Origin: an uncultured Lachnospiraceae bacterium
GTDB lineage: Bacteria; Bacillota; Clostridia; Lachnospirales; Lachnospiraceae
NCBI GenBank assembly: GCA_949840805.1
Contig: CATKXR010000012.1
Location: 1 to 64,000, forward strand
Length of the DNA: 64,000 bases
Direction of reading: 5' to 3'
Shown here piece after piece: positions 39,389 to 48,316 of this stretch. Within the stretch, counting starts at the first letter, position 1. Each line of letters starts with the position of its first letter. A program made the position numbers and the translations under genes. The notes below the pieces were generated by a model. The model saw only the letters and a list, made by a program, of their open reading frames with translations. It was not told the origin of the DNA and searched no databases.

Positions 39389-40195
39389 TTACCAGTCCAC
39401 AACCTGGTTAATGATATTTTGCTGCTCTGTGCTGGTCTTTCTCAAATAAATCCGCGTAGTTTCGATGCTTTCATGGCCCATCAGGTCCGCCAGCATGGAG
39501 ATATCATTATATCTTTCCAGAAAACTTTTGGCAAAACGATGGCGGAAAGAGTGGGGATAGATTACTGCCGGGTCCAGTCCGTACCGGGTGGCGAATTTTT
39601 TTAACTGCCCGGCAATGCCACGGGAAGTGATGCGGTCGCCATACTTGTTGACAAAAATGAAACCGCTTTGTTTATCATTTTCTGTAAGCCATCCAAGGGC
39701 TTCTTTTTTTAAACTGGAGGGGATATAGATTCTTCGCAGTTTTCCGCCTTTGGAATAGAGATCCAAGTAACCGATTTTAACATGCTCTGATTTGATTTGA
39801 ACTAATTCACTTACACGGGCGCCGGTAGCAGCCAGGAAACGCACCACAAAATACCAGTACATTTCCCCGTCCTGTTTCAGACGGTTTTTGAAATAGAGGT
39901 AATCGGCTTCACTGATTACATTTTCAAGGAAAGGTTTTTGCTGAACTTTTATGGTGGCCAGTTTCCATTGTTCTTTGTGGATGCTTTCCAGATAACAGTT
40001 TATAGCGCGGATTCTTAAGTTCACTGTCTGCGGCTTGTAATTTTCGATCAGGTATACTTTGTAATCCCGCAGATTTTTGCGAGTGAAGCTTTCATCATAT
40101 CGTTTATTATACTGGTTGACAGCATACAAATACGATATGATGGTGTTTTGTGATAAACCTTGTCCTCTCAAGTACTCTTCAAATGCTTCTGTCAT
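39389..40195 (-). CDS. Tyrosine recombinase (phage-integrase family)
   Basis: The 268-residue protein has an N-terminal SAM-like core-binding domain (1-85) and a C-terminal catalytic domain with the full set of active residues: R127 in ATGARVSEL, K149/K152 in SKGGK, H215 and R218 in HSFRHR, H241 in LMGHES, and nucleophile Y250. It is short, without an N-terminal arm-binding domain, like invertases and Xer-type enzymes rather than large element integrases. AAAGGAGA precedes the ATG. No element genes lie nearby; nested inverted repeats lie just after its 3' end. Confidence 0.9.
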   Translation of the reverse strand: MTEAFEEYLRGQGLSQNTIISYLYAVNQYNKRYDESFTRKNLRDYKVYLIENYKPQTVNLRIRAINCYLESIHKEQWKLATIKVQQKPFLENVISEADYLYFKNRLKQDGEMYWYFVVRFLAATGARVSELVQIKSEHVKIGYLDLYSKGGKLRRIYIPSSLKKEALGWLTENDKQSGFIFVNKYGDRITSRGIAGQLKKFATRYGLDPAVIYPHSFRHRFAKSFLERYNDISMLADLMGHESIETTRIYLRKTSTEQQNIINQVVDW

Positions 40196-40340
40196 AATTT
40201 TTCTCCTTTGTATTTTTTATTCGCGATAATTAACAGAAGTTTTTCTGAACTTAGATAATATATCGCCCTTTTATTCTACAATTAGTGCGAAAAAAAAGGA
40301 GAAACCATTTTTGGCAAATAGTTGAAAGAAATGAGAGCAG

Positions 40341-40391
40341 AAAAAGCTGCTGTACCGGATTTTTTGGAAAACTTCGGTACAGCAGCTTTTT
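40341..40391 (-). terminator. Strong hairpin terminator after the hybrid kinase gene
   Basis: A perfect 17-bp stem (40341-40357 with 40375-40391) with A-runs on one side and T-runs on the other. It works in both orientations; on the minus strand it ends the kinase transcript. Confidence 0.85.
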
Positions 40392-40434
40392 TTAACCGGT
40401 TATATTTGCAAGGCAGAAGGTCATGGAAAATGTA

Positions 40435-43425
40435 TTATTTTGTAAAATCCGATTCTGACGGCGTGATCCATTTTTGTAAAACAGCTTCCAGACGTTCAAG
40501 AACCACCGGTTTGGATATATGGTCATTCATGCCGGAGTCTTTTGATTTTCTGATGTCATCCGAAAAAGCATCTGCAGTCATGGCAATAATCGGGATGTTT
40601 TTCAAATCCTGCCTGCCGGATGAACGGATTGCTCGGGTAGTTTCATATCCGTTCATAACCGGCATTTGAATGTCCATAAAAATCAAGTCATAATAGCCCG
40701 GTTCTTTTTCCAGGACGCGGTCAACCGCAAGCCGTCCGTTCAGGGCCGTTTCTACCTGAATCCCTACAATGTGCAATAGTTCCTGGGCCACTTCAATGTT
40801 GATTTCATTGTCTTCTGCAAGAAGTACCCTCTTGCCGGAAAAATCCTGCTGTTTAAAGGTTTCGAGGACGCTGGACGTTTCTTTTTGTGTGTCCTGGCCC
40901 AACACGTTCTGCAGTACCCGGATCAGTTTAGACTTAAACATTGGCTTGCTGATAAAAGCGTCCACGCCCGCCTCTTTGGCTTCTGCCTCGATATCTGTCC
41001 AGTCATAGGCTGACAGGATAATGATCGGAATATGGCCGCTTACGGATCTTCGGATTTCTTTTGCTGTTTCAAGTCCGTTCCTGCCAGGCATTTTCCAGTC
41101 CAGGATTATGGCGGAGAATTCCATATGTTCCCTGGCGGCCGCGGTGATACGGCTTATGGCGCTGTCCCCGTCAAGCACATATTCCCCGTTCATACCAAGG
41201 CCCCGCAAGATCTCACAGGTGCATTCACAGGCGTATTCCTCATCATCCACAACCAGAACAGGAAGGGAAACCAGGGAGTCCATATATTCTGGTGTAATGT
41301 CATCCAGCTTCAGATGAACTATGACGGTGAACTTAGAACCTTTGCCGAGGACGCTTTCTACCTTGATGTCGCCATCCATCATGCGTGCAATATTGACTGC
41401 AATGGACATTCCAAGGCCGGTTCCCTCGATTTTGCTGCCGCTTGAATTTGCTGCTCGGGAAAAGGGTTCAAAGATTTTTTCGATATATTCCTGCTCCATG
41501 CCTATGCCGGTATCTTCAAAGGCAAATTCATAGCAGCCTCTGTCTCTGATATGAGACTGTTTTTCTTCAATATGCATGGTAATGCAGCCGCCCGGCGGTG
41601 TGAATTTTACGGCATTGCCCATAATATTCATAAAAATCTGCTGAAGATGCTGCTCGTCGCCGATCACATTTTCATGTTCAAGTTTTGCAATATGGACATC
41701 CAGTTTAAGCTGTTTGGCAATTACCTGTGAATGAAAAACGGTTAAAATACTGTCAATGGTGTCAGATAAGTTGAAGGCTTCTTCGGTCAGGCTGACCTTG
41801 CCGCTTTCGATTCTGCTCATATCCAGAACGTCGTTGATCAGTCCAAGCAGATGCCTGCCGGAAACCGTGATTTTGCCAAGGGCGTCCAGGACACGGTTTT
41901 TTTCGTCTATATGCATGGCCGCGATGGATGTCATGCCCAAAATAGCGTTCATTGGGGTGCGGATATCATGACTCATTCTGGACAAAAAATCGCTTTTGGC
42001 ACGGCTTGCCGCCTCTGCACGCGCCACCGCCAGAGTAAGCATTTGCTTTTGTTCTTCTTCTTTCCTGATCAGATCGTCAATACTGCGGATCGCCATGGTA
42101 AACGCCGACAATTTTCCGTCCTTTTTTTCTGTAACAGTAACCGAGATGGAACACCATTCATATCCTTTGCCACTGTTTTCCCGCTTGTTTACATCAAACA
42201 TGCTTCTCCTAAACTGAAGCTCTATATGATCGCGTTCTTCAAGCTTTTTTATAATGTTGGAAAGATCCAGGAATTCGGCAACCAGCCCGCAGTCTTCCTC
42301 CGCCACGACTCCATATTTGAAAAGGTCCGTTACTTCTTTTTCATAAGAGCTGCGCCGTGGCTTTCCATCGGCTCCCAGGGGATAAATAGTATCACAGCTT
42401 TCCTTTTTTATATCAATGTAATATATGGCCCGGCATGCCCGTACCGTACTGTTCATTGCATTTTGGTAAACAAAGTATTCCTTTTCCCGCTGTTCGTTCC
42501 TGTACTCACGGATGGATTGGAAAAGAATCAGGACAATGCCAAAGCAGATCAGCATAAAGCTGATATTGCGGAACATATCGGAGCCGGAAAGGATTTCATC
42601 TTTTGGAATGGTCAGAATCCCTGTCCATCCGTTCTCCATATGATGAAAAAATACATTACGGATAATTCCGTCTGATCCTTTAATATTTTCCGATACATGG
42701 TTTGCCGTTTCACAGACTGCGTTTTCTCTGTAATTGTCCACTACCTTCTGTAATTTTTCCTGTCCGTAATTCCATGAAGACAAATAGTACAGGAGAGTTC
42801 CCTCCTTGTCTACTAAGAAATAGGAGGACTGCTCCGGCAGGGTTATGTCCTGGCCGTTTATGTCAAAACAGGCCGGCTTCATGTCAATGGCAAGAAAACT
42901 TCCGGTCTCAGGAATGATCTTACACATGGTCACTACCGGAAGCTTTGTCAGCACATCCGTGTAAACAGGTGAAATATAAGTTTCTCCGTTTGCCGCAACC
43001 GCTCCCTGATACCATTCCTGCTTTGCAATGTCATAGTCTGCCATGGCCTCGATTTCAGGAACGGTTGACACCAGGGCGCTGCTGTCATATATTCTGCCAT
43101 AAGTCTGGATTTTGTCTTTGCCGTATATGTCAGTCAGGCCTTCCATAAAAGGGTAAAGTCCTTCACGAAGATCTGCCGGTGAAATGCCTGCCCGTTCACG
43201 TTCTGCAACATAATTCGTGCAGATATTCAAAACGGCTTCACAGGTTTTTATATTCTGCTCCTCTGTGGAGGAATAATTTTTCACCAGTGATAATCCCATT
43301 TCATTCGTATTCTTCCATAAAATATTGCGCATAATGTGGGTACAGCAAATGAGCGCTAAAATGAAAGCAACAAGAATAATGATACTGCTCCACATTCTGC
43401 CGGATAATGACTTTTTCCTGATCAT
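40435..43425 (-). CDS. Hybrid sensor histidine kinase with two receiver domains
   Basis: Two membrane helices (about 10-32 and 287-305) bound an extracellular dCache-like domain. A PAS-like segment (about 320-455), HisKA with His 486 in SRMSHDIRTPMNAILG, HATPase (DTGIGM, GTGLGMSIAVNI), then REC1 (LDWKMPGRNG) and REC2 (MDIQMPVMNG) follow. There is no HPt domain or DNA-binding output in the gene, so the phosphate must go to an external partner. ATG 43425 has ideal spacing to AGAGGTG; GTG 43434 is part of that site. It is apparently monocistronic or co-transcribed with the VanW-like gene upstream. Confidence 0.92.
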   Translation of the reverse strand: MIRKKSLSGRMWSSIIILVAFILALICCTHIMRNILWKNTNEMGLSLVKNYSSTEEQNIKTCEAVLNICTNYVAERERAGISPADLREGLYPFMEGLTDIYGKDKIQTYGRIYDSSALVSTVPEIEAMADYDIAKQEWYQGAVAANGETYISPVYTDVLTKLPVVTMCKIIPETGSFLAIDMKPACFDINGQDITLPEQSSYFLVDKEGTLLYYLSSWNYGQEKLQKVVDNYRENAVCETANHVSENIKGSDGIIRNVFFHHMENGWTGILTIPKDEILSGSDMFRNISFMLICFGIVLILFQSIREYRNEQREKEYFVYQNAMNSTVRACRAIYYIDIKKESCDTIYPLGADGKPRRSSYEKEVTDLFKYGVVAEEDCGLVAEFLDLSNIIKKLEERDHIELQFRRSMFDVNKRENSGKGYEWCSISVTVTEKKDGKLSAFTMAIRSIDDLIRKEEEQKQMLTLAVARAEAASRAKSDFLSRMSHDIRTPMNAILGMTSIAAMHIDEKNRVLDALGKITVSGRHLLGLINDVLDMSRIESGKVSLTEEAFNLSDTIDSILTVFHSQVIAKQLKLDVHIAKLEHENVIGDEQHLQQIFMNIMGNAVKFTPPGGCITMHIEEKQSHIRDRGCYEFAFEDTGIGMEQEYIEKIFEPFSRAANSSGSKIEGTGLGMSIAVNIARMMDGDIKVESVLGKGSKFTVIVHLKLDDITPEYMDSLVSLPVLVVDDEEYACECTCEILRGLGMNGEYVLDGDSAISRITAAAREHMEFSAIILDWKMPGRNGLETAKEIRRSVSGHIPIIILSAYDWTDIEAEAKEAGVDAFISKPMFKSKLIRVLQNVLGQDTQKETSSVLETFKQQDFSGKRVLLAEDNEINIEVAQELLHIVGIQVETALNGRLAVDRVLEKEPGYYDLIFMDIQMPVMNGYETTRAIRSSGRQDLKNIPIIAMTADAFSDDIRKSKDSGMNDHISKPVVLERLEAVLQKWITPSESDFTK

Positions 43426-43475
43426 CTTCTTCACCTCTTTACAGAATAGGAATGCTCCCCATTTGTTAAGTGTTC

Positions 43476-44354
43476 CTATTGTATTGATTGAGTATCTGGC
43501 ACGGGATTCTCCTCGGGCGGGTCGTCCGTCGGGGCCTGCTCAGTATCCAACAAAAGGGAAGCCGTCAGCCCTGTCTCATCCAGGGTTATTTGAATCGTGA
43601 GAGGTTTATCATACGGATTCATGAACTTTAAATCTTTTCGCCCTTCTGATATGGTGGCATCCAGCCCTCTCGGTATATAGGAGATCCTGGAAGAATGGGG
43701 ATAGCGCTCCGCAGCAGGGAGCATTGCGTGGCACATGGCGGCGTATAAGGTAGAGGATACCTGGCATATGCCGCCTCCATATTCCATCCCTCCAATAGCA
43801 GGAGCCATCACATAACCATTTTCCGGAATCCTTGACAGGACAGTCTGGCTGAAGGAAAATGTTTCTCCGGGCTGTAAGACGAGTCCATTGATTCTTGATG
43901 CCGCCTGCTGAATATTTTCAGCCCTGGGGAGCGTTTTATTATAATCAGTATGATATATGCCAATGACAGGATTCTCTTCCGGCTGTGGCAGGCACAGTCT
44001 TCCTTCTGATCTTCCCGCTGTGTCATAATGCCTGCAGTAAGCGGCCCAGTTTGTATTATAGGTATCCAGCAGATCGGGATTGTAGTACATATATGCTTTT
44101 AAATTGAATTCTTCATTGCCGGAACGTCCCTCCCAAATGCCCATGTTTACAAAATGCGCGAACAGATTTTCAGGATCTGCACCGATCGTATCCTGAAGGT
44201 CAGGATTCTGATTAAAATAGTATTCGGCATCAAATACAGGCCGGAAAGATTCGTTGCCGGTTCCTGCGGCATGGGCCGTAAACAAAAGTCCGCTCCTTAA
44301 AGTCATGCAGGTGATGCTCCCTGCAAATAACAATACCTTTATATATCTTTTCAT
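43476..44354 (-). CDS. Secreted VanW-like protein with NPDL repeats
   Basis: A signal peptide (1-30) precedes two repeats of a YxxNPDL module (FDAEYYFNQNPDL and LKAYMYYNPDL, each ending G-x-x-EGR), then a VanW domain from about 130 to 270 (INGLVLQPGETFSFSQTV, then GGGICQVSSTLYAA). The tail is rich in Pro/Asp/Glu. VanW proteins accompany glycopeptide-resistance clusters and are cell-wall associated; the function is unknown. GGAGG precedes the ATG. The promoter region holds an inverted repeat. Confidence 0.85.
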   Translation of the reverse strand: MKRYIKVLLFAGSITCMTLRSGLLFTAHAAGTGNESFRPVFDAEYYFNQNPDLQDTIGADPENLFAHFVNMGIWEGRSGNEEFNLKAYMYYNPDLLDTYNTNWAAYCRHYDTAGRSEGRLCLPQPEENPVIGIYHTDYNKTLPRAENIQQAASRINGLVLQPGETFSFSQTVLSRIPENGYVMAPAIGGMEYGGGICQVSSTLYAAMCHAMLPAAERYPHSSRISYIPRGLDATISEGRKDLKFMNPYDKPLTIQITLDETGLTASLLLDTEQAPTDDPPEENPVPDTQSIQ

Positions 44355-44380
44355 TGCTAATCCTCCGGAAAACTTTTTGT

Positions 44381-44440
44381 CTTGTCATAGGACAAAATTT
44401 GGCAATAATTACAATACCATGGATTCTGTCCTATAACAAG
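44381..44440 (-). promoter_or_regulatory. Promoter and paired operator-like arms of the VanW-like gene
   Basis: On the minus strand TTGTTA (complement of 44434-44439) and TATTGT (complement of 44411-44416) are 17 nt apart. Arms CTTGTCATAGGACA (44381-44394) and TGTCCTATAACAAG (44427-44440) are complementary at 13 of 14 positions. One overlaps the -35 and the other lies just after the expected start. Confidence 0.45.
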
Positions 44441-44592
44441 ATAATTTTGGCATTTTTGGAGAAGGAATGCATCTATTCATGATTGTCAATGAAAAACCGC
44501 CACAAAATGCAATCTTTGTGGAAAATAAATATTGCAATCAGGTTTGGGGTATGCTAATATAATACCAATTTAATGCGGCAAAGCATGAAAAT

Positions 44593-44937
44593 GGCTGAGA
44601 AGGAGACTCTTGCCCATGGAACTTCGACAGGAAGACGGCGTCACCGACTGAAAGCGCCGTCAGGTTGGGCCAGGCAGACAGGGAACACTCCGGAGCCGGT
44701 ATTTTGAACCATAGGGCAGACAGGCGGCAGGCTGAGGTTTTTGTCTGAGAAGGAGGAAGCGGCTGGTTCTGCAAGATGCAAGTAGGGATACCCGGATGGC
44801 GCCCGTTACGCGCCGAGAGTGGAGCGCGGACTTCTTGCAGGAGCCGTTCTCAAGGCGGGTGGTACCGCGGAGCATGATTCGTATAAGAAGAATGTCCCGT
44901 CCCGGAATATGTAACAGTATTCCGGGGCGGGTTTTTT
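44593..44937 (+). ncRNA. T-box riboswitch (Asn, possibly Asn/Glu specifier)
   Basis: The T-box sequence GGTGGTACCGCG is at 44858-44869. The base of stem I pairs GGCT (44593-44596) with AGCC (44694-44697) and GGAG (44602-44605) with CTCC (44688-44691), with the GAGA K-turn between them. The specifier position directly before CTCC then reads AAC (44684-44686) followed by A, an Asn codon; with the preceding G it also contains GAA. The terminator is a 14-bp stem (44896-44909 with 44918-44931) and a T-run. It controls the aspS-gatCAB operon. Confidence 0.92.
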
Positions 44938-45009
44938 GTTTGTGGATTCCTGAACCGGAATCATAAGAGGCGGATATCGGAAGCTAGGTTTTTGAGGAAG
45001 GAGAGCAGG

Positions 45010-46341
45010 ATGGAATTTTTGACAGGTGTAAAAGAAAAAGATACAAAGGGAATAAAAGAGCTTCTTCAGGGAGATTATGAGGGAAAGATTGTAAAAATGA
45101 ACGGGGCCGTCCACAGTATCCGGGATATGGGAGATGTGGCTTTTGTGATTTTGCGCAAGGCCGAGGGGCTGGTACAATGCGTTTACGAGGAAGGAACGGC
45201 AGATTTTTCTTTAAAGGAGATAAAAGAAGAGTCTGCGGTGGAGGTGACTGGCATGGTGGCGTCAGAGGAGAGGGCGCCTCACGGTTTTGAGATCCGCTTG
45301 CTGGGAATCCGTGTTTTATCGGAGCCATACCAGGTTCTGCCTCTTGCCATTAATAAATGGAAGATGAATACATCCTTAGAGACCAGGCTGGCCCTGCGGC
45401 CCGTATCCCTGCGGAATGTGCGGGAACGGGCAAAGTTCAAGATCCAGGAGGGGATTGTCAGGGGATTCCGGGAATTTTTATTCGGCCAGGGGTTTACGGA
45501 GATCCGGACTCCGAAGATCGTGTCCCGCGGGGCGGAAGGCGGGGCCAACGTGTTCCGGCTGAACTATTTTAACAAAAAAGCGGAGCTTGGGCAGAGCCCT
45601 CAGTTCTACAAGCAGACTATGGTAGGGGTGTATGACAGGGTGTTTGAGGCGGCGCCTGTATTCCGGGCGGAGAAGCACAATACTACCCGCCATTTAAACG
45701 AATACGTCAGCCTGGATTTTGAGATGGGGTACATTGACAGCTTTGAGGATGTGATGGCCATGGAGACGGGATTTTTGCAGTATACCATGGACCTGCTTAA
45801 CCGGGATTACGAACCGGAACTGAAAATGCTGGGGGTGGAGCTGCCTGAGATCAGAGAGATTCCCCAGGTGCGGTTTGACAGGGCAAAGGAGCTGGCATCG
45901 GAAAAGTATAACAGGAAGATCCGCAATCCTTTTGACTTAGAGCCGGAGGAGGAGTCGCTGATCGGCAGATATTTTAAGGAAGAATATGGCAGTGATTTTG
46001 TTTTTGTAACCCATTATCCTTCGAAAAAACGTCCTTTTTATGCTATGGACGACCCGGAGGACAACAGGTTTACCCTGAGTTTTGACCTTCTCTATAAAGG
46101 GCTTGAGATTACTACCGGCGGGCAGAGAATCCATGAATACCCGATGATCCTTGAGAAAATGGCCAGGCGGAATATGGATCCGGACGATATCCGGGATTAT
46201 CTGATGATCTTTAAGTATGGCATGCCGCCTCATGGGGGACTTGGCATCGGGCTGGAAAGGCTGACCATGAAGCTTTTAGACGAGCAGAATGTGCGGGAAA
46301 CCGCCTTGTTCCCAAGAGATGTGACCAGGCTGGAGCCTTGA
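45010..46341 (+). CDS. aspS: Aspartyl-tRNA synthetase, archaeal type, probably non-discriminating (Asp/Asn)
   Basis: A 443-residue class IIb synthetase: OB-fold anticodon domain (about 1-110), motif 2 [15 protein letters not shown], and motif 3 with [14 protein letters not shown] at the end. It lacks the GAD insert of bacterial AspRS and therefore belongs to the archaeal type. The genes after it, gatC, gatA and gatB, and an Asn T-box before it indicate charging of tRNA-Asn with Asp for transamidation. His in AVHSIRDMG and Pro in RAPHGFEI agree with what I recall of non-discriminating enzymes. The ATG at 45010 follows AAGGAG. AsnRS is the alternative annotation. Confidence 0.85.
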   Translation: MEFLTGVKEKDTKGIKELLQGDYEGKIVKMNGAVHSIRDMGDVAFVILRKAEGLVQCVYEEGTADFSLKEIKEESAVEVTGMVASEERAPHGFEIRLLGIRVLSEPYQVLPLAINKWKMNTSLETRLALRPVSLRNVRERAKFKIQEGIVRGFREFLFGQGFTEIRTPKIVSRGAEGGANVFRLNYFNKKAELGQSPQFYKQTMVGVYDRVFEAAPVFRAEKHNTTRHLNEYVSLDFEMGYIDSFEDVMAMETGFLQYTMDLLNRDYEPELKMLGVELPEIREIPQVRFDRAKELASEKYNRKIRNPFDLEPEEESLIGRYFKEEYGSDFVFVTHYPSKKRPFYAMDDPEDNRFTLSFDLLYKGLEITTGGQRIHEYPMILEKMARRNMDPDDIRDYLMIFKYGMPPHGGLGIGLERLTMKLLDEQNVRETALFPRDVTRLEP

Positions 46342-46423
46342 GGGAACGGCTGAGGGGATATCCAGGTACAATACGGAAAACAAAAAACGCGCAGGAATCG
46401 GACAGGAAAAGGAGAACGGAAAG

Positions 46424-46717
46424 ATGGCCAATATAATCAGTGATGAAACCATGGAATATGTAGGGATCCTGGCAAAGCTGGAGCTTTCCCCGGAGGAGAG
46501 GGAAGCGGCCAGGAAGGATATGGAGAAGATGTTAGACTATATCGATAAATTAAATGAGCTGGATACCGACGGTGTGGAGCCCATGACCCATGTGTTTCCC
46601 TTCCATAATGTATTTCGGGAGGATATCGTGACCAATGGGGATGACAGGGATCATATCCTGAAAAACGCGCCGGAGCAGAAGGACGGGGCTTTTAAAGTGC
46701 CGAAGACGGTAGACTGA
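46424..46717 (+). CDS. gatC: Asp/Glu-tRNA amidotransferase subunit C
   Basis: The 97-residue GatC wraps around GatA and Gat[17 protein letters not shown] at the N-terminus and [13 protein letters not shown] in the middle are the family signatures. AAAGGAG lies upstream. It is followed by gatA in the usual C-A-B order. Confidence 0.95.
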   Translation: MANIISDETMEYVGILAKLELSPEEREAARKDMEKMLDYIDKLNELDTDGVEPMTHVFPFHNVFREDIVTNGDDRDHILKNAPEQKDGAFKVPKTVD

Positions 46718-46810
46718 GAAAATGGATTATGGCGGTCCGGCAAGTGTGGGGAATAGGCATGGAGGATGGCTGCTCAAACAGGAACGCCGGACAGAAGGAA
46801 AGGAGCATAC

Positions 46811-48316
46811 ATGAAAGATATCCTGGAACTGACTGCCTTAGAGCTGGGCAGAAGGATAAAGAAAAGGGAGATTGGCGTGGAGGAGGCGGCTAAAGCGGCC
46901 TTGTCACAGATGCGGATATTGGAGCCTGTATTAAACTGTTATGTGACGGTAGATGAAAAGATGGTATTAGACCAGGCCGGGAAAGTTCAAAAAAGGATAG
47001 ATGAGGGAGAGCTGACCGGCCCTTTGGCAGGGGTTCCGGCGGCTATTAAGGATAATCTGTGTATGGAAGGGCTGCCTGCCACCTGCAGTTCGAAGATTCT
47101 CCAAAACTTCGTGCCGACTTATACGGCAGAGGCGGTCAAAAGGCTTTTGGACGAGGGAGCGGTTATCTTAGGAAAGACGAATATGGATGAGTTTGCCATG
47201 GGAAGCACTACGGAAACCTCAGCATTTGGAGAAACGAAAAATCCATGGAATCCGGAGCATGTGCCGGGAGGGTCTTCCGGCGGTTCCTGCGCGGCAGTGG
47301 CGGCAAACGAGTGCTTTTATGCGTTAGGGTCGGACACAGGCGGCTCCATCCGTCAGCCCAGTTCTTTTTGCGGAGTAACCGGAATCAAGCCTACTTACGG
47401 CACCGTGTCCCGATATGGGCTGATTGCCTATGGATCCTCTTTAGACCAGATCGGCCCTATTGGAAAAAATGTGGAAGATTGTGCGGCAGCGCTGGAGGTG
47501 ATATCTTCCCATGATAAAAAGGACAGCACTTCCATCCCACGGAAAGATTGTGATTTTACCTCCGCGCTGGTGGATGACGTGAGGGGAATGAGGATCGGCA
47601 TTCCCCGGGATTATATGGGCGATGGGCTGGATGTACAGGTAAAGGATGCCGTCCTTAAGGCGGCGCGGGTGCTGGAGAAAAAAGGGGCTGTGGTGGAAGA
47701 ATTTGATTTAAGCCTGGTGGAATATGCGATTCCGGCCTACTATGTAATTGCCTCTGCAGAGGCAAGCTCCAATCTGTCCCGGTTTGACGGCGTCAAATAC
47801 GGATATCGCACGGGAGAGTACGAGGGACTTCATAATATGTATAAGAAAAGCCGGTCCGAGGGCTTTGGGCCGGAGGTGAAACGCCGGATCATGCTGGGTT
47901 CTTTTGTTCTCAGCAGCGGTTATTATGATGCCTATTATTTAAAGGCGCTGAAGACAAAGGCGTTGATTAAAAAAGCTTTTGACCGGGCGTTTGAACAATA
48001 CGACGTGATCCTGGGGCCGGCGGCTCCGTCTACGGCGCCAAAGCTGGGGGAGTCTTTGTCGGATCCGCTGAAAATGTATCTGGGGGATATTTATACGATT
48101 TCCGTCAATCTGGCAGGACTGCCAGGCATGTCCGTACCCTGCGGGCTGGATTCTTCCGGTCTTCCTGTCGGGCTGCAGTTGATTGGCGATTGTTTTAAGG
48201 AGAAAAATATTATTCGCGCCGGTTATGCCTATGAGCGCAGCCGTGATTATGAGATGCCGGAGCTTGCGATCCAGGCGGCAGAGGGAACCCCGGAACAGGA
48301 GGTGCGGTATGAGTAA
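46811..48316 (+). CDS. gatA: Asp/Glu-tRNA amidotransferase subunit A
   Basis: Amidase-family subunit that releases ammonia from glutamine. The Ser-cisSer-Lys triad is K80 (AAIKDN), S155 (VPGGSSGGSC) and S179 (DTGGSIRQP), one residue off the usual numbering. Length 501 aa. The start is ATG 46811 after AAAGGAG; the upstream in-frame extension is not conserved. Overlaps gatB by 8 nt. Confidence 0.96.
   Translation: MKDILELTALELGRRIKKREIGVEEAAKAALSQMRILEPVLNCYVTVDEKMVLDQAGKVQKRIDEGELTGPLAGVPAAIKDNLCMEGLPATCSSKILQNFVPTYTAEAVKRLLDEGAVILGKTNMDEFAMGSTTETSAFGETKNPWNPEHVPGGSSGGSCAAVAANECFYALGSDTGGSIRQPSSFCGVTGIKPTYGTVSRYGLIAYGSSLDQIGPIGKNVEDCAAALEVISSHDKKDSTSIPRKDCDFTSALVDDVRGMRIGIPRDYMGDGLDVQVKDAVLKAARVLEKKGAVVEEFDLSLVEYAIPAYYVIASAEASSNLSRFDGVKYGYRTGEYEGLHNMYKKSRSEGFGPEVKRRIMLGSFVLSSGYYDAYYLKALKTKALIKKAFDRAFEQYDVILGPAAPSTAPKLGESLSDPLKMYLGDIYTISVNLAGLPGMSVPCGLDSSGLPVGLQLIGDCFKEKNIIRAGYAYERSRDYEMPELAIQAAEGTPEQEVRYE

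Noticed and set aside
39389-40195. Phage or ICE integrase marking an element
   Set aside because: The protein lacks an arm-binding domain, and the genes on both sides look like ordinary chromosomal genes without phage or conjugation functions.
40322-40669. Plus-strand open frame of 115 codons at the end of the hybrid kinase gene
   Set aside because: It begins in the terminator hairpin and is antisense to the second receiver domain.
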